Shown here: piece after piece, positions 18,301-28,020 of the stretch
How the letters are laid out: each line of letters opens with the position of its first letter
Position numbering within the stretch: position 1 is the first letter of the stretch
From: Betaproteobacteria bacterium
GTDB lineage: Bacteria > Pseudomonadota > Gammaproteobacteria > Burkholderiales > Ga0077523
Assembly: GCA_025350245.1 (NCBI GenBank)
Contig: JANXYG010000156.1
Location: forward strand, 1 to 42,333
DNA: 42,333 bases
Direction: 5' to 3'
Notes under the pieces: generated by a model
What the model saw: only the letters and a program-made list of their open reading frames with translations
Databases searched by the model: none
Told to the model about the DNA's origin: nothing
Translations under genes and position numbers: made by a program

Positions 18301-18913
18301 GAACGCCGCCTATGCCGAGCAGTACACACGCTTTGTCGACCAGGTGCGAACCCGGGAGGCGGCGGCCGGCCTCGGTGACAAGCTTACCCATTCGGTGGCC
18401 GTCAACCTGCACAAGCTGATGGCCTACAAGGACGAATACGAGGTCGCGCGGCTGTACAGCGACGGCCGCTTCCGCGCCCAGCTCGCGCAGGCGTTCGAGG
18501 GCGACGTGAAGCTCTCGTTCCATCTGGCGCCGCCGCTGTTCTCGAAGCGCGACGCGCAAGGCCACCTGGTCAAAGCGCGCTTCGGTTCCTGGATGGAGCC
18601 TGCATTCGGTTTCCTGGCGCGGCTAAAATGGTTGCGGGGCAGCGCTCTGGACGTGTTCGGCCGGACCGACGAACGCCGGACCGAGCGTCAGTTGATCGTC
18701 GCCTACCGGCGCTCGATCGAAGCCGCCCTGGCCGGACTGGGAGCGCAAAATCATGCTGATGTGCTGGCACTAGCGGCGATCCCGGAGCAGATTCGCGGTT
18801 TCGGCCACGTGAAGCAACGCCATCTGGCCGAAGCACTGACGCACTGGCAGGCGATCGAGGCCCGGCTGGCGCAGAAAACCGAAGCCCTCGACACCTTGCG
18901 CAACGCCGCCTGA
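15395..18913 (+). CDS. Indolepyruvate:ferredoxin oxidoreductase family protein (fused alpha/gamma subunits)
   Basis: A 1172-residue fused 2-oxoacid:ferredoxin oxidoreductase that decarboxylates aryl- or branched-chain 2-oxoacids to acyl-CoA using thiamine diphosphate. The N-terminal pyrimidine-type domain starts [36 protein letters not shown]. The central TPP domain includes [16 protein letters not shown] and [14 protein letters not shown] [4Fe-4S] motif follows with C646, C649, C652 and C658, then [17 protein letters not shown]. The gamma-type domain is [23 protein letters not shown], followed by the C-terminal region of this fused class. The start is ATG 15395 ([13 protein letters not shown]) preceded by GAGG; the reading frame stays open about 1.4 kb upstream only because it runs antisense to two other genes. 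It is divergent from an Lrp-type regulator, pointing to amino-acid control. Confidence 0.93.
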   Translation: MSHAVTLDDKYTLTSGRIYLSGIQALVRLPLIQRQRDQAAGLNTAGFISGYRGSPLGGLDEALWKAGKHLEQHHIKFQPGVNEDLAATAVWGSQQVDLIGDSAYDGVFAMWYGKGPGVDRCGDVFKHMNHAGTSKHGGVLLIAGDDHGAYSSTLPHQSDHLFLASMIPVLYPCNVQEYLDLGLHAWAMSRFSGCAVGFKALADTVESSASIDADPFRVETRLPPNFVMPTGGLNARLSNDALGLQARKQEALMQDYKIYAALAYARENRLNRTMIDTPNARLGIVASGKSYLDVLEALDELGIDEPMAHTIGLRLFKVSMPWPLEPDGVREFARGLEEILVIEEKRQMVEYQLKEQLYNWRDDVRPRVIGKFDEKGEWVAPRGEWLLTSKADFSIAQIARVIASRIARFHTSDLIKARLTFLDAKEAVLRKAVDTPARPAWYCSGCPHNTSTKVPEGSLALAGIGCHVMATAIYPEHNKTMTHMGGEGVTWVGQAPFSKRQHVFANLGDGTYFHSGHLAIRASVAAGVNITYKILYNDAVAMTGGQPVDGTISVPMIASQMAAEGVKRIAVVTEDLSRYTDRSALPAMVTLHDRADMDAVQRELREVTGASVLIYDQTCAAEKRRRRKHGEYPDPSRRLFINEAVCEGCGDCGVQSNCTSLLPVETEFGRKRMIDQSSCNKDYSCVQGFCPSFVSVEGGKPRKAATAKASKDTAAQPVMALAAPALPALDVPFNIYVAGIGGTGVITIGALLGMAAHLEGKGASVLDMTGMAQKNGSVTSHVRIATSPEAIRAQRIATGEADLILGCDMLTAGAQDAIAKTRPGRTVAVINAHQQPTGHFAQDADWVFPDASVRALIAESVDGKADFVDATRLATALLGDSIAANLFMLGYAFQKGCIPVSAESLERAIELNAVAVEANKRAFAWGRRAQVDPEAVARAAMPGQPVVVKLPQSLDGLIRHRTQALTDYQNAAYAEQYTRFVDQVRTREAAAGLGDKLTHSVAVNLHKLMAYKDEYEVARLYSDGRFRAQLAQAFEGDVKLSFHLAPPLFSKRDAQGHLVKARFGSWMEPAFGFLARLKWLRGSALDVFGRTDERRTERQLIVAYRRSIEAALAGLGAQNHADVLALAAIPEQIRGFGHVKQRHLAEALTHWQAIEARLAQKTEALDTLRNAA

Positions 18914-18965
18914 CCGACACCAACCGACCATAGCTGCGACCCAACCAGACCAGACCCACACCGCG

Positions 18966-21900
18966 ATGACCGACTTAAGCGTGCAACAGCAGCACCAGGG
19001 CTACCGGGCGAAGAACAAGGTCCGGTTCGTGACCTCCGCCAGCCTGTTCGACGGCCACGACGCCTCGATCAACATCATGCGGCGCCTGCTGCAGGCGAGC
19101 GGCACCGAGGTGGTCCATCTCGGGCACAACCGCTCGGTCGACGAGATCGTCACCGCGGCGCTGGAGGAAGACGTCCAGGGCATCGCTGTGTCGTCCTACC
19201 AGGGCGGTCACGTCGAGTTCTTCAAGTACATGATCGATCTGCTGCGCGAGCGCGGCGGCGCCCACATCAAAGTGTTCGGTGGCGGCGGCGGCGTGATCGT
19301 GAAGAGCGAGATCGCCGAACTGCACGCCTACGGCGTGGCCCGCATCTACTCGCCGGAAGACGGCGCGACGCTCGGCCTGCAAGGCATGATCGACGACATG
19401 ATCGAGCGTGCCGACATGAATCTCGCGGCCGACACGCCGACCACGCTCGATGGCGTCGCGGCCGGCAACCGGTGCGATCTGGCGCGTCTCATCACTGCCC
19501 TGGAGGCAGGTGTAGCCACCGACACCCTGCGCACGGATCTCGCCCGACGCACCGGCGAAACCAGAGTGGTCCCCGTGCTCGGCATCACCGGCACCGGCGG
19601 TTCCGGCAAGTCTTCGCTCACCGACGAGCTGATCCGCCGCTTCCGCCTCGACCAGGCCGACCAGTTGCGCATCGCGGTCATCGCCGTCGACCCGTCGCGG
19701 CGCAAGAGCGGCGGTGCCCTGCTCGGCGACCGCATCCGCATGAACGCGATCGCGCACCCCAACATCTACTTCCGCTCGCTCGCCACCCGCGCCGCCGGCA
19801 GCGAGATCGCGGCGTGCCTGCCGGAAGTCATCGCCGTCTGCAAGGTAGCGGGGTTCGACCTGGTGATCGTCGAGACCTCCGGCATCGGCCAGGGCGACGC
19901 CGCCATCGTCCCGCACGCCGACACCTCGCTGTACGTGATGACGCCCGAGTTCGGCGCCGCCAGCCAGCTCGAGAAGATCGACATGCTCGACTTCGCCAAC
20001 TTCGTCGCCATCAACAAGTTCGACCGGCGCGGCGCGCTCGACGCCCTGCGCGACGTGCGCAAACAGTTGCAGCGCAACCGCGAGGCCTTCGGTGTCTCGC
20101 CCGACACCATGCCGGTGTACGGCACCATCGCCGCGCGCTTCAACGACGACGGCGTGACCGCGCTGTACCACGCGCTGGCGGCGCAACTGAAAGAAGTCGG
20201 CCTCGGCCTTCAGGCCTCGCGTCTGGCGCCGGTGAACGTCACCGCCTCGTCCGGCAACAGCGTCATCGTGCCGCCGCAGCGGTCGCGCTATCTGGCCGAG
20301 ATCGCCGAGACCGTGCGCGGCTATCTGCGCCACGCCGAGCAACAGGCGCAGGTGGCGCGCGAACGCCAGCATCTCACCTCCACCAAGGCCATGCTCGAAA
20401 CGGCTGAGCTGCCCTCGGAATCGCTCGACGCGCTGATCGACGATCGCGACCAGTTGCTCGACGCCGAATCGCGCCAGCTCCTGGATTCATGGCCGAAGAC
20501 GGTAGCTGCGTACAGTGGCGACGAGCACGTCGTGAAGGTGCGCGACCGCGAGGTCCGCACCACGCTCAAGTTCGTTTCGCTGTCTGGCACCAAGATCTCG
20601 AAGGTGGCGCTGCCGAAGTTCTCCGATCACGGCGACCTGCTGCGCTGGCTGCGGCGCGAGAACCTCCCCGGGAGCTTTCCATTCACCGGTGGCGCGTTCG
20701 CGTTCAAGCGCGAAAACGAAGACCCCACGCGCATGTTCGCCGGCGAGGGCGATCCGTTCCGCACCAACCGGCGCTTTCACATGCTGTCGCGCTCGATGCC
20801 GGCGAAGCGCCTGTCGACCGCGTTCGACTCGGTCACGCTCTACGGCTTCGATCCGCACGAGCGGCCCGACATCTACGGCAAGGTCGGCAATTCCGGCGTG
20901 TCGATCGCCACGCTCGACGACATGAAGGTGCTGTACGGCGGCTTCGACCTGTGCGATCCGAACACGTCGGTGTCGATGACCATCAACGGCCCGGCGCCGA
21001 CCCTGCTGGCGATGTTTCTCAACACGGCGGCCGACCAGCAGACCGACAAGTTCCGCATTGAGAAGGGCCGCGATCCGAACCCTGACGAAGCCGCCGCGCT
21101 GCGCACCCGCACCTTCGAGACCGTGCGCGGCACAGTGCAGGCCGACATCCTGAAAGAAGACCAGGGGCAGAACACCTGCATCTTCTCGACCGAGTTCTCG
21201 CTCAAGGTGATGGGCGACATCCAGGAGTTCTTCGTGCGCCACAAGGTGCGCAACTTCTACTCGGTGTCGATCTCGGGCTATCACATCGCCGAAGCCGGCG
21301 CGAACCCGATCTCGCAGCTCGCGTTTACCCTGTCGAACGGCTTCACCTTCGTCGAGGCCTATCTGGCGCGTGGCATGCACATCGACGATTTCGCGCCCAA
21401 CCTGAGCTTCTTCTTCTCCAACGGCATGGACCCGGAATACACGGTCATCGGCCGGGTGGCACGGCGCATCTGGGCCACCGCGATGAAGAACCGCTATGGC
21501 GCCAACGACCGCAGCCAGAAACTCAAGTACCACTGCCAGACCTCCGGCCGCAGCCTGCACGCGCAGGAGATCTCGTTCAACGACATCCGCACCACCTTGC
21601 AGGCGCTGATCGCCACCTACGACAACGCCAACTCGCTGCACACCAACGCCTACGACGAAGCCATCACCACCCCCACCGAAGAATCGGTGCGGCGCGCCGT
21701 GGCCATCCAGTTGGTCATCAACCGCGAGTGGGGGCTGGCCAAGAACGAGAACCCGAACCAGGGTGCGTTCATCATCGACGAACTCACCGACCTGGTCGAA
21801 GAGGCGGTGCTGCAAGAGTTCGAGCGCATCTCCGAGCGCGGCGGCGTGCTCGGCGCGATGGAAACCGGCTATCAGCGCGGCAAGATCCAGGAAGAGTCAC

Positions 21901-22226
21901 TGCACTACGAGATGAAGAAGCACGACGGCACGCTGCCGATCATCGGCGTCAACACCTTCCTCAATCCGGATGCGGATGCGCTGGTGCCGACGGTCGAGCT
22001 GGCGCGCTCGAGCGAGGAAGAGAAGGTCGGCCAGATCAGCCGGCTACGCGAGTTCCAGACGCGGCACTCAGCCGAATCGGTGCAGGCACTGGCGCGGCTC
22101 AAGCAGGTGTCGATCGAGGGCGGCAACGTGTTCGCCGAGCTGGTGAATGCGGTGCGCAGTTGCTCGCTCGGGCAGATCACCCAGGCGCTGTTCGAGGTTG
22201 GCGGCCAATACCGCCGCAACATGTGA
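18966..22226 (+). CDS. icmF: Fused isobutyryl-CoA mutase (B12-dependent) with G-protein chaperone domain
   Basis: IcmF interconverts isobutyryl-CoA and n-butyryl-CoA using adenosylcobalamin; relatives also act on isovaleryl- or pivalyl-CoA. The 1086 residues follow the IcmF order. An N-terminal B12-binding domain (about 15-160) has [15 protein letters not shown], with the cobalt-ligand His31. A MeaB-like GTPase domain carries the P-loop [12 protein letters not shown] at about 206-217 and [12 protein letters not shown]. The C-terminal mutase barrel includes [53 protein letters not shown] and [15 protein letters not shown]. The fused architecture excludes ordinary methylmalonyl-CoA mutase. It lies 52 bp after the oxidoreductase gene; that enzyme could supply branched acyl-CoAs, so a functional link is plausible. 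Confidence 0.95.
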   Translation: MTDLSVQQQHQGYRAKNKVRFVTSASLFDGHDASINIMRRLLQASGTEVVHLGHNRSVDEIVTAALEEDVQGIAVSSYQGGHVEFFKYMIDLLRERGGAHIKVFGGGGGVIVKSEIAELHAYGVARIYSPEDGATLGLQGMIDDMIERADMNLAADTPTTLDGVAAGNRCDLARLITALEAGVATDTLRTDLARRTGETRVVPVLGITGTGGSGKSSLTDELIRRFRLDQADQLRIAVIAVDPSRRKSGGALLGDRIRMNAIAHPNIYFRSLATRAAGSEIAACLPEVIAVCKVAGFDLVIVETSGIGQGDAAIVPHADTSLYVMTPEFGAASQLEKIDMLDFANFVAINKFDRRGALDALRDVRKQLQRNREAFGVSPDTMPVYGTIAARFNDDGVTALYHALAAQLKEVGLGLQASRLAPVNVTASSGNSVIVPPQRSRYLAEIAETVRGYLRHAEQQAQVARERQHLTSTKAMLETAELPSESLDALIDDRDQLLDAESRQLLDSWPKTVAAYSGDEHVVKVRDREVRTTLKFVSLSGTKISKVALPKFSDHGDLLRWLRRENLPGSFPFTGGAFAFKRENEDPTRMFAGEGDPFRTNRRFHMLSRSMPAKRLSTAFDSVTLYGFDPHERPDIYGKVGNSGVSIATLDDMKVLYGGFDLCDPNTSVSMTINGPAPTLLAMFLNTAADQQTDKFRIEKGRDPNPDEAAALRTRTFETVRGTVQADILKEDQGQNTCIFSTEFSLKVMGDIQEFFVRHKVRNFYSVSISGYHIAEAGANPISQLAFTLSNGFTFVEAYLARGMHIDDFAPNLSFFFSNGMDPEYTVIGRVARRIWATAMKNRYGANDRSQKLKYHCQTSGRSLHAQEISFNDIRTTLQALIATYDNANSLHTNAYDEAITTPTEESVRRAVAIQLVINREWGLAKNENPNQGAFIIDELTDLVEEAVLQEFERISERGGVLGAMETGYQRGKIQEESLHYEMKKHDGTLPIIGVNTFLNPDADALVPTVELARSSEEEKVGQISRLREFQTRHSAESVQALARLKQVSIEGGNVFAELVNAVRSCSLGQITQALFEVGGQYRRNM

Positions 22227-22258
22227 GCGGCCACGGCCGACAAGGGGCGTGACTCGTC

Positions 22259-23947
22259 ATGCATGATTTAGTGATCCGCAACGGCACGGTGGTCGACGGC
22301 ACCGGTGCCGCGCGACGCATTGCCGATGTCGCCGTCGATGGCGGCACCATCGCCGCGGTGGGCGCCGGCATCGGCCGCGGCCACTGCGAGATCGACGCCC
22401 GCGGCCTGCTGGTGACCCCCGGCTTCGTCGACATCCACACCCATTACGACGGCCAGGCCACGTGGGATCCGTATCTCACACCGTCGTCGTGGCACGGCGT
22501 CACCACGGTGGTGTTCGGCAACTGCGGCGTCGGCTTCGCCCCGGTGCGCCCGGGCGCCTCGCCCTATCTCATCAACCTCATGGAAGGCGTGGAAGACATT
22601 CCCGGCACCGTGCTGGCCGAGGGCGTCAAGTTCGACTGGGAGTCGTTTCCCGACTATCTCGACAGGCTCGACGCGCTGCCCAAGGCGCTCGACATCGGCA
22701 CCCAGATGCCGCATGCCGCGCTGCGCTTCTATGTGATGGGCGAGCGCGGTGCCGAGCACGCCAACGTGCCCGACAGCACCGAGATCGACCGCATGGGCGA
22801 GCTGCTGGAGCAGGCGCTGCACGCCGGGGCACTGGGCTTCAGCACCTCGCGCACCATCAAGCACCGGGCGAGCGACGGCCGGGCAACGCCGAGCCTGTCG
22901 GCACACGAACCGGAGCTGTTCGGGCTCGCCCGCGCCATGAAGCGCGCGGGGCGTGGCGTGATCCAGGTCAACTCCGACTTCGGTCCGGGCGAGTTCGAGA
23001 TCCTGCAGGCGGTAGCCGAAGTCGCGGGCCGCCCGTTGTCGCTGCTGCTACTGCAGGTGAACAACGCGCCCGACCTGTGGCGCCAGACCCAGGCACAGAT
23101 GCACGCCGCGCGCGCCGCCGGTGTCGATGTCGGTGCCCAGGTGGGTTGCCGCCCGATCGGCGTGAACATGGGCTTCGAGACCTCGATCCATCCGTTCTCG
23201 TCGCATCCGGCGTGGACCGCCATGGATCACCTGACGCCGGCCGAGCGCTACCAGCGCCTGGTGCGCGAACCCGAGCTGCGGCGCGTGCTGATCGAGCAGC
23301 GTCAGGACGACGCCCACACCCGCATGATCGCGGAAGCATTCGCGCGCACCTACGTGCTCGACGACAACTACGACTACGAGCCCAGCGCCTCGGACAGCAT
23401 CGCCGCGCGCGCCCGCGATGCCGGCACCAGCCCGTGGGCGCTGGCGCTCGACGCGCTCATGGCGCGCGATGGCAAAGGCATGCTCTCGCACACCTTCGAG
23501 AACTACACCGAGGGCAGCCTCGACGTCATCCGCGAGATGCTCGAAGACGACGCCACGGTGCTGGGCCTGGGTGACGGCGGCGCGCACGTGAACACCATCT
23601 GCGACTGCAGCTCGCCCACCTTCCTGCTCACCCACTGGGCGCGCGATCGCACGCGCGGCGCGCAACTGCCGCTCGAATTTCTGGTACGCAAGCAGACCCG
23701 CGACAGCGCGGCGGCGTATGGCCTGAAAGACCGCGGCGTGCTCGCGCCCGGCTACCGCGCCGACATCAACGTGATCGATTTCGAGGCGCTGCACATGCAT
23801 TTGCCGAGCGTGGCCTACGACCTGCCGGCCGGCGGGCGGCGGCTGATCCAGCGCGCCACCGGCTATCGGCACACGTTCGTGGCCGGGGTCGAGACGATGC
23901 GCGACGACAACCATACCGGCGCGATGCCGGGCAGGCTGCTGCGCTGA
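22259..23947 (+). CDS. N-acyl-D-amino-acid deacylase (D-aminoacylase) family amidohydrolase
   Basis: A 562-residue amidohydrolase-superfamily protein. The metal-binding VDIHTHYDGQ gives H60 and H62; GNCGVGFAPVRP contains the characteristic cysteine C89; the later STSRTIKH, FENYTEGSLDVIREML and GDGGAHVNTICDCSSPTFLLTHW segments are typical of the D-aminoacylase group, as is the C-terminal G.RADINVIDFEAL composite-domain strand. Characterised members hydrolyse N-acyl-D-amino acids, but many homologues have other or unknown amide substrates. It follows icmF by 32 bp, probably in the same transcript. A short family A repeat fragment lies just downstream. Confidence 0.88.
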   Translation: MHDLVIRNGTVVDGTGAARRIADVAVDGGTIAAVGAGIGRGHCEIDARGLLVTPGFVDIHTHYDGQATWDPYLTPSSWHGVTTVVFGNCGVGFAPVRPGASPYLINLMEGVEDIPGTVLAEGVKFDWESFPDYLDRLDALPKALDIGTQMPHAALRFYVMGERGAEHANVPDSTEIDRMGELLEQALHAGALGFSTSRTIKHRASDGRATPSLSAHEPELFGLARAMKRAGRGVIQVNSDFGPGEFEILQAVAEVAGRPLSLLLLQVNNAPDLWRQTQAQMHAARAAGVDVGAQVGCRPIGVNMGFETSIHPFSSHPAWTAMDHLTPAERYQRLVREPELRRVLIEQRQDDAHTRMIAEAFARTYVLDDNYDYEPSASDSIAARARDAGTSPWALALDALMARDGKGMLSHTFENYTEGSLDVIREMLEDDATVLGLGDGGAHVNTICDCSSPTFLLTHWARDRTRGAQLPLEFLVRKQTRDSAAAYGLKDRGVLAPGYRADINVIDFEALHMHLPSVAYDLPAGGRRLIQRATGYRHTFVAGVETMRDDNHTGAMPGRLLR

Positions 23948-23957
23948 GCTGACACCG

Positions 23958-23978
23958 CCCACCCCCAGGCTGCGCTGC
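23958..23978. repeat. Fragment of the family A repeat (inverted)
   Basis: Twenty-one bases are the exact reverse complement of 8755-8775, the right end of the family A copy next to aceK. Only this end is present. The rest of the roughly 210-bp gap to the antitoxin gene shows nothing recognisable on either strand. Confidence 0.7.
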
Positions 23979-24159
23979 GGCACCGAGCCCGCCAAACAGC
24001 GCCAGATCGACAAGTTCGCGCGCCGGACCGTTGCCAGCACCACCTTCGAGACCGTCGCGTGCGAGCGGCATTCCACCCAGCACCGTGAGTGTTTCCAGTA
24101 GCCGCGGAATGGACGTAGACTGCACAGGATTCTGTCATCCAATCCCCCAGGAGCCAGCC

Positions 24160-24492
24160 ATGGGCTTTTCCGCCAGCGATGTGGTGCCGTTTACCCAGGC
24201 ACGCGCCAACCTCTCGGAGCTGGCCGACCAGGCCAGGGCCGGCGCCGAGAAGATCATCACCAAGAACGGCGAAAGCTATGTCGCCCTCATCGACGCCGGG
24301 CGGCTGGACTACTACCACCGCCTGGAGCGCGAGCGCATCCATCTGCTGCTGATCGACGACGCCCGGCGCGGCCTGGAAGACATCGTGGCAGGGCGCACCC
24401 AGGACGCGGATGCCGCCATTGCCCAGATCCAGAAGCGCCGCGCCGCCACCAAGGTTTCTACCGCCGGCAAGTCCGCCAGGAAGCGTGACTGA
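24160..24492 (+). CDS. Phd/YefM-type antitoxin
   Basis: A 110-residue protein whose N-terminus matches the Phd/YefM fold: DVVPFTQARANLSELADQARAGAEKIITKNGESYVALIDAGRLDYYHRL (about 7-55), which forms the DNA-binding dimer and represses its own operon. The C-terminal half (GLEDIVAGRTQDADAAIAQIQKRR) would wrap the toxin. ATG 24160 is preceded by AGGAG at good spacing; an earlier in-frame extension lacks family similarity. The stop overlaps the toxin start by 8 bp, the usual coupled arrangement. Confidence 0.9.
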   Translation: MGFSASDVVPFTQARANLSELADQARAGAEKIITKNGESYVALIDAGRLDYYHRLERERIHLLLIDDARRGLEDIVAGRTQDADAAIAQIQKRRAATKVSTAGKSARKRD

Positions 24493-24886
24493 AAGCCGGT
24501 ACCGGGTCGAGTTGACCGCCAGCTTTCTGGAGCGCCTGGATGCCATCGAGGCGTTCTTTCTGGAGGCCGGAGCGGGATTTGCGTTCGACACCTTGCTGGC
24601 CGAGCTACGCACCACGGTGATCCCCAACCTGCGACGGTTCCCGCAGATCGGCCGGCGCTATCTGGACAACCCGCCTCAGTCGGCCGAGGCGCTTGCTCAG
24701 CTAGCGGCGTTGCCAGCGGGCGCCCCGGATGCGCTGCGCGAATACCTGCACGGGGACTATGTGATGCTGTACGCGGCGATGGGTGCCAACAACACAGTGT
24801 ATCTGCTGTCCATCCGGCATCACCGCCAGCTTTCGTTTGACTTCGCTCGGATGTGGCCGAGCGCGGGCGCGCCGAGAAAGCGCTGA
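24485..24886 (+). CDS. RelE/ParE-family toxin
   Basis: A 133-residue partner of the preceding antitoxin. YRVELTASFLERLDAIEAFFLEAGAGFAFDTLLAELRTTVIPNLRRFPQIGRRYL matches the ParE/RelE N-terminal helices and strand, and EYLHGDYVMLYAAMGANNTVYLLSIRHHRQLSFDF matches the C-terminal sheet (the R(Y/H)..Y.....VYLLSIRHH pattern). The start is GTG 24485, overlapping the antitoxin stop (GTGACTGA). A ParE-like member would poison gyrase and a RelE-like member would cleave mRNA; the sequence alone does not decide. It looks intact. The gene faces TerB across 65 bp. Confidence 0.88.
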   Translation: MTESRYRVELTASFLERLDAIEAFFLEAGAGFAFDTLLAELRTTVIPNLRRFPQIGRRYLDNPPQSAEALAQLAALPAGAPDALREYLHGDYVMLYAAMGANNTVYLLSIRHHRQLSFDFARMWPSAGAPRKR

Positions 24887-24951
24887 GACCGCATGATTGG
24901 CTGCGCTGCGTGGTGCCACCGCCAATTGCGGGGCCAGCAGGATGGCGCGGG

Positions 24952-25407
24952 TCATGGCCCCGCGGTTTCCTTCGCCCGCATCTTGGCGGCGATGTAGGCC
25001 GAGTCCGGCACGTACAGCAGCGCCGCGATCTTGCGGATCAAGTGCTGCTCATGGGCGTCTAGCGTGCCATCCGCATACGCCACCTGCCACATGCATTCGA
25101 TCACGCGGGCACGGTCGGCGGCGCCGAAATGGCGGTTGATGAGCGACGTGAACTGATGGAAGTCGGTGGCGCTGGCGGCCTGGGCTTCGGCGAGCCGGAT
25201 CACGGCCTCGGCGTCATCGGCGGCGAGCTTGAAGCTGCCACGCACCGCCCGCAGCACCGCTGCCCGCTCGACCGGATCGACGTTGCCGTCCATGAGCATG
25301 ACCTCGACCAGCAATGCGGCCGTAGCCACGGGGATCGGGTCGTACGTGGACGCCGACCCCGATGGAGCGATGTGCTGCTCGAAAAACTCTTTGAGAAGAT
25401 TGAACAT
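24952..25407 (-). CDS. TerB-family protein
   Basis: A 151-residue helical protein. ATAALLVEVMLMDGNVDPVERAAVLRAV (about 28-55) and MWQVAYADGTLDAHEQHLIRKIAALLYV (about 105-132) are the two halves of the TerB domain, each with acidic DG(N/T)(V/L)D.(V/H)E metal-binding-like motifs. TerB belongs to tellurite/stress systems but stand-alone copies are widespread and their role is unclear. No other ter gene is present. It follows the MFS gene by 15 bp on the minus strand. Confidence 0.9.
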   Translation of the reverse strand: MFNLLKEFFEQHIAPSGSASTYDPIPVATAALLVEVMLMDGNVDPVERAAVLRAVRGSFKLAADDAEAVIRLAEAQAASATDFHQFTSLINRHFGAADRARVIECMWQVAYADGTLDAHEQHLIRKIAALLYVPDSAYIAAKMRAKETAGP

Positions 25408-25422
25408 GGAAGTGGATGGGGA

Positions 25423-26670
25423 TCAGGAAGAAAACGTCGGCATTCTCGACGACTGCGGCAACAGCTTGCGCGAACGCAGCAGCAACCATAAGGCAATCGA
25501 CAGGTTGAGCAGATTCCACAGGCTGCCGTTGATGAACGCCGCCGCATACGAACCGGTGAGATCGAAGATGACGCCCGACATCCAGCCGCCGAGCGCCATG
25601 CCGAACAGGCTCAGGGTGATGACCGCGCTGACCCGGCTGCCCGCCTCTTTTGCCGGAAAATATTCGCGCACGATGATGGCGTAAGCCGGCACGATGCCGC
25701 CCTGGAACAAGCCGAACATGGCCGCGATGACGTAGAGCGAGACCAGACCGTCGAACGGCAGGAACAGCAGCAGGGCGACACATTGCAGGCCTGACCCCAG
25801 CAGCAGCGTGCGCAGCCCACCGATGCGATCGGAGATCCAGCCGAAGGTGAGACGGCTGACAACACCGCAGCCGAGCATCAGCGACAGCATCTGCGCCCCA
25901 CGCGCCGCGCCATAGCCGAGATCGCCGCAATAGGCCACCAGGTGCACCTGCGGCATCGACATCGCCACGCAGCAGGCAAAGGCGGCGAGCATCAGGAGCA
26001 CGTGCAGGCTGGTGGGCGACAGGCCCAGAGGACGGGCGGCGTCCGGCGCGCCATCGGCGCGCTTGGGCTCGATGGTGGGCGAGCGGCGGCGCAACACCCA
26101 CGCGAGCGGAACCATCGTCACGATGACGAAAACGCCCAGGCCCACATAGGTGGCACGCCAGCCGGCGCTGGCGATGAAGTGCTGCACGATCGGCGGCCAG
26201 ATGGCGCCCGCCAGGTAGTTGCCGCTGGCGAAGATGCCGACTGCCATGCCGCGGCGCCGGTCGAACCAGCGCGACGTGTCGGCCAGCAGCGGACTGAACG
26301 TGGCGGAGCATCCGACCCCGATCAGAAGCCCCTGCGCGATCGCGAACTGCCACAAGCTCCCGGCCGCGCTCGCCACGATGGAACCGCAGCCGAGGATGAT
26401 CGCGCCGACCACCACCGGCTTCATGGCGCCGACCCGGTCGGACCATCGCCCCAGCATGATCCCGCCGAATCCGAACCCGATCATGGTGAGCGTGTACGGC
26501 AACGATGCCGCGCCCCGCGCGGAGCCGAACTCGAGCTGCACCGCGGGCAACGCGACCACGACACACCACGTGCCGACACCACCGATGGTGGACAGCAGCA
26601 GTGCGGCTGCCAAGCGCCACCAGGCGTAGGGGGATTCGACGAGGGCGTTGGAGTCGGTGATGGCGGTCAT
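25423..26670 (-). CDS. Major facilitator superfamily transporter
   Basis: A 415-residue inner-membrane transporter with about 12 hydrophobic segments. The motif between helices 2 and 3, GFGGIMLGRWSDRVGAMKPV, is the MFS signature; a second copy, GVVSRLTFGWISDRIGGLRTLL, lies in the C-terminal half. It resembles oxalate/formate-antiporter-type and monocarboxylate-type MFS proteins (RGMAVGIFASGNYLAGAIWPP; GGIVPAYAIIVREYFPAKEAGSRV), so an organic anion substrate is likely but unproved. The start is taken as ATG 26670 (MTAITDSNALVES), just before helix 1; a TTG 30 codons upstream overlaps the hicB stop and would add an unusual hydrophilic leader. It probably forms an operon with terB. Confidence 0.88.
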   Translation of the reverse strand: MTAITDSNALVESPYAWWRLAAALLLSTIGGVGTWCVVVALPAVQLEFGSARGAASLPYTLTMIGFGFGGIMLGRWSDRVGAMKPVVVGAIILGCGSIVASAAGSLWQFAIAQGLLIGVGCSATFSPLLADTSRWFDRRRGMAVGIFASGNYLAGAIWPPIVQHFIASAGWRATYVGLGVFVIVTMVPLAWVLRRRSPTIEPKRADGAPDAARPLGLSPTSLHVLLMLAAFACCVAMSMPQVHLVAYCGDLGYGAARGAQMLSLMLGCGVVSRLTFGWISDRIGGLRTLLLGSGLQCVALLLFLPFDGLVSLYVIAAMFGLFQGGIVPAYAIIVREYFPAKEAGSRVSAVITLSLFGMALGGWMSGVIFDLTGSYAAAFINGSLWNLLNLSIALWLLLRSRKLLPQSSRMPTFSS

Positions 26671-26756
26671 GGAGAGATTTGGAGAATGCGCAACATCAGT
26701 AGACGTTGTTTGCTGATCGGGATGGGTGCCGTCCGCGGAACGGGAAACGTCGGGCG

Positions 26757-27176
26757 TCAAACCACCGATAGCCGGATCTCGCGCCCCAGGCTGCGCGCTG
26801 CTCTTTCGAGATGTTCCATCCGGCTCGCATGATTGAGGCCGAGCAAGCGGTCGACTTGCGGCATGTGCCAGCCAAGACGGCGCGCCAACTCGGACTTCTT
26901 CACGCCCTGCACCAGCATCTCCGTGTAGATCGCCAGCTTCGCAGACTCGAGCACGCTTGGTCGAACCAGCACCTGACCGCGCTTTACCTTGCTCGGCACA
27001 GGTAGCGGTCGACGGTCGACGACATAGAAAGAGAGCGCCGATTCGAGTGCATCCACGGCATGCAGCAAGGCGTCATCACGGTCTTCACCTTGGGTGAGGG
27101 CTTCGGGCACATCCGGAAATATGACGACGAATCCGCCTTCGGGTTGCGCCACCAGTCTGGCCGGGTACTCGAACAT
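26757..27176 (-). CDS. hicB: HicB-family antitoxin
   Basis: A 139-residue antitoxin. The N-terminal partial RNase-H-like domain is clear: YPARLVAQPEGGFVVIFPDVPEALTQGEDRDDALLHAVDALESALSFYV (4-52). The C-terminal part, VLESAKLAIYTEMLVQGVKKSELARRLGWHMPQVDRLLGLNHASRMEHLERAARSLG, is a helix-turn-helix for operator binding. It appears complete. The upstream partner toxin HicA is destroyed; only a C-terminal scrap remains immediately before the start. HicB is thus an orphan here, though it could still bind DNA or counter a HicA elsewhere. Confidence 0.88.
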   Translation of the reverse strand: MFEYPARLVAQPEGGFVVIFPDVPEALTQGEDRDDALLHAVDALESALSFYVVDRRPLPVPSKVKRGQVLVRPSVLESAKLAIYTEMLVQGVKKSELARRLGWHMPQVDRLLGLNHASRMEHLERAARSLGREIRLSVV

Positions 27177-27179
27177 GGT

Positions 27180-27369
27180 TCACTTACCTTTCAGACCAAG
27201 TTGTTTCTTGATGGCCTCGACCATGCCGGTCGTCAGCTCGGAGGCATGCGACAGTCTCGCCATGAAACCTGACGACTCTGAGTATGCTGAGGATTCGACC
27301 GACGAGGATGTTGTCTCGCTCATCGACGGTGATGCGAGCGGTGTATCCCTTGTGAGACATGGTGTGCAT
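27180..27369 (-). pseudogene. Scar of HicA/HicB genes: HicB-like N-terminus joined out of frame to a HicA-like C-terminus
   Basis: From 27369 one frame reads MHTMSHKGYTARITVDERDN, then ILVGRILSI..VVRFHGETVA, which resembles the start of a second HicB-type antitoxin (the GYTARI..D..D...G.I.GI pattern). Around 27245 this similarity stops. A different frame then gives ELTTGMVEAIKKQLGLKGK and a TGA at 27180-27182, which resembles a HicA C-terminus and lies 3 bp before the intact hicB, exactly where hicA should end. The interpretation is a deletion that fused two TA remnants. The HicA assignment rests on about 19 residues and on position. Confidence 0.5.
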
Positions 27370-27419
27370 GGATCTACCTCGCTGGCCCTTCTCTCTTTCA
27401 CTTCCCCTGTGTCGTTGGC

Positions 27420-27689
27420 TCACAGTGCCTTGAGCAGTGCTTCATATTCGCGATGAGGGCCAACCCAAAACCAGATCATCGTATCGTCTTGAAGCACGCT
27501 GACGGCACGCCAACGAAGATCGACACGGACTGAGTAGATCGGGAGGCGAGAATGAACCTTCTTGAAGCGCAGGGACGGATGTGCTGGATTTGCCAGCCAC
27601 AAGCGGTATGCACTGCGTATTCTCGTTTGACGCTCGGGTGCAGCGGCGGCAAAGAGCAACCGAAATTTCTCGGTTGTGCGCGAATTCAA
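27420..27689 (-). CDS. RelE/HigB-like toxin
   Basis: An 89-residue basic protein: TEKFRLLFAAAAPERQTRIRSAYRLWLANPAHPSLRFKKVHSRLPIYSVRVDLRWRAVSVLQDDTMIWFWVGPHREYEALLKAL. The pattern F..L...V(Q)..AR.AY..W..NP.HPSL.FK.V.....YSVR....RA......D...WFWIG.H.EY..LL is that of a ParE/RelE-like toxin subgroup. Its start overlaps the stop of the upstream antitoxin gene by 4 bp. It looks complete. Target (mRNA or other) is unknown. Confidence 0.8.
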   Translation of the reverse strand: MNSRTTEKFRLLFAAAAPERQTRIRSAYRLWLANPAHPSLRFKKVHSRLPIYSVRVDLRWRAVSVLQDDTMIWFWVGPHREYEALLKAL

Positions 27690-27901
27690 AGAAGCTCGTC
27701 GAGCGATCTGGACTTGCCGGCGTTGAATTCGGCGAGCGCCTCCGCCGCCAACGACTCCAGGACGTGCCCGGAACGCGCGAATGACTGTGACCAGTGCTGC
27801 TCTGACGCGATCTCTTCGACGAGAATTGCAGCGAGAGCATCTTGCTCTTCGGGCGGCAGTTTCTCGACCTGCTCCAAAGCAGATACCAGGGCGTGTCTCA
27901 T
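27686..27901 (-). CDS. Antitoxin partner of the RelE-like toxin
   Basis: A 71-residue acidic protein, ALEQVEKLPPEEQDALAAILVEEIASEQHWSQSFARSGHVLESLAAEALAEFNAGKSRSLDELL. The KLP.EEQ..LA..L.EE...E..W...F..S...L..LA.EAL.E...G....LDEL layout is that of small antitoxins paired with RelE-like toxins in proteobacteria. It precedes the toxin with a 4-bp overlap. No DNA-binding domain is obvious, so repression of the operon may need the complex. Confidence 0.75.
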   Translation of the reverse strand: MRHALVSALEQVEKLPPEEQDALAAILVEEIASEQHWSQSFARSGHVLESLAAEALAEFNAGKSRSLDELL

Positions 27902-28020
27902 GGTGTGGGCCTTAAAAGCAAGATGTTGCCATTTTAGCGCCGCATCGCTGAACGGGCCAAATGTGGCCAGCCCCTATTCGACGACCCACTCTGGGAGCTG
28001 GGTAGTTCAGTGAGAAGCAG

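Noticed and set aside
23766-24125. Minus-strand frame beginning MQSTSIPRLLETLTVLGG in the gap before the Phd/ParE pair
   Set aside because: The opening looks protein-like but soon runs antisense to the D-aminoacylase gene and matches nothing I recognise.
26671-26760. TTG start adding 30 residues to the MFS protein
   Set aside because: The extension is hydrophilic and atypical for the family; the ATG at 26670 lies just before the first membrane helix.
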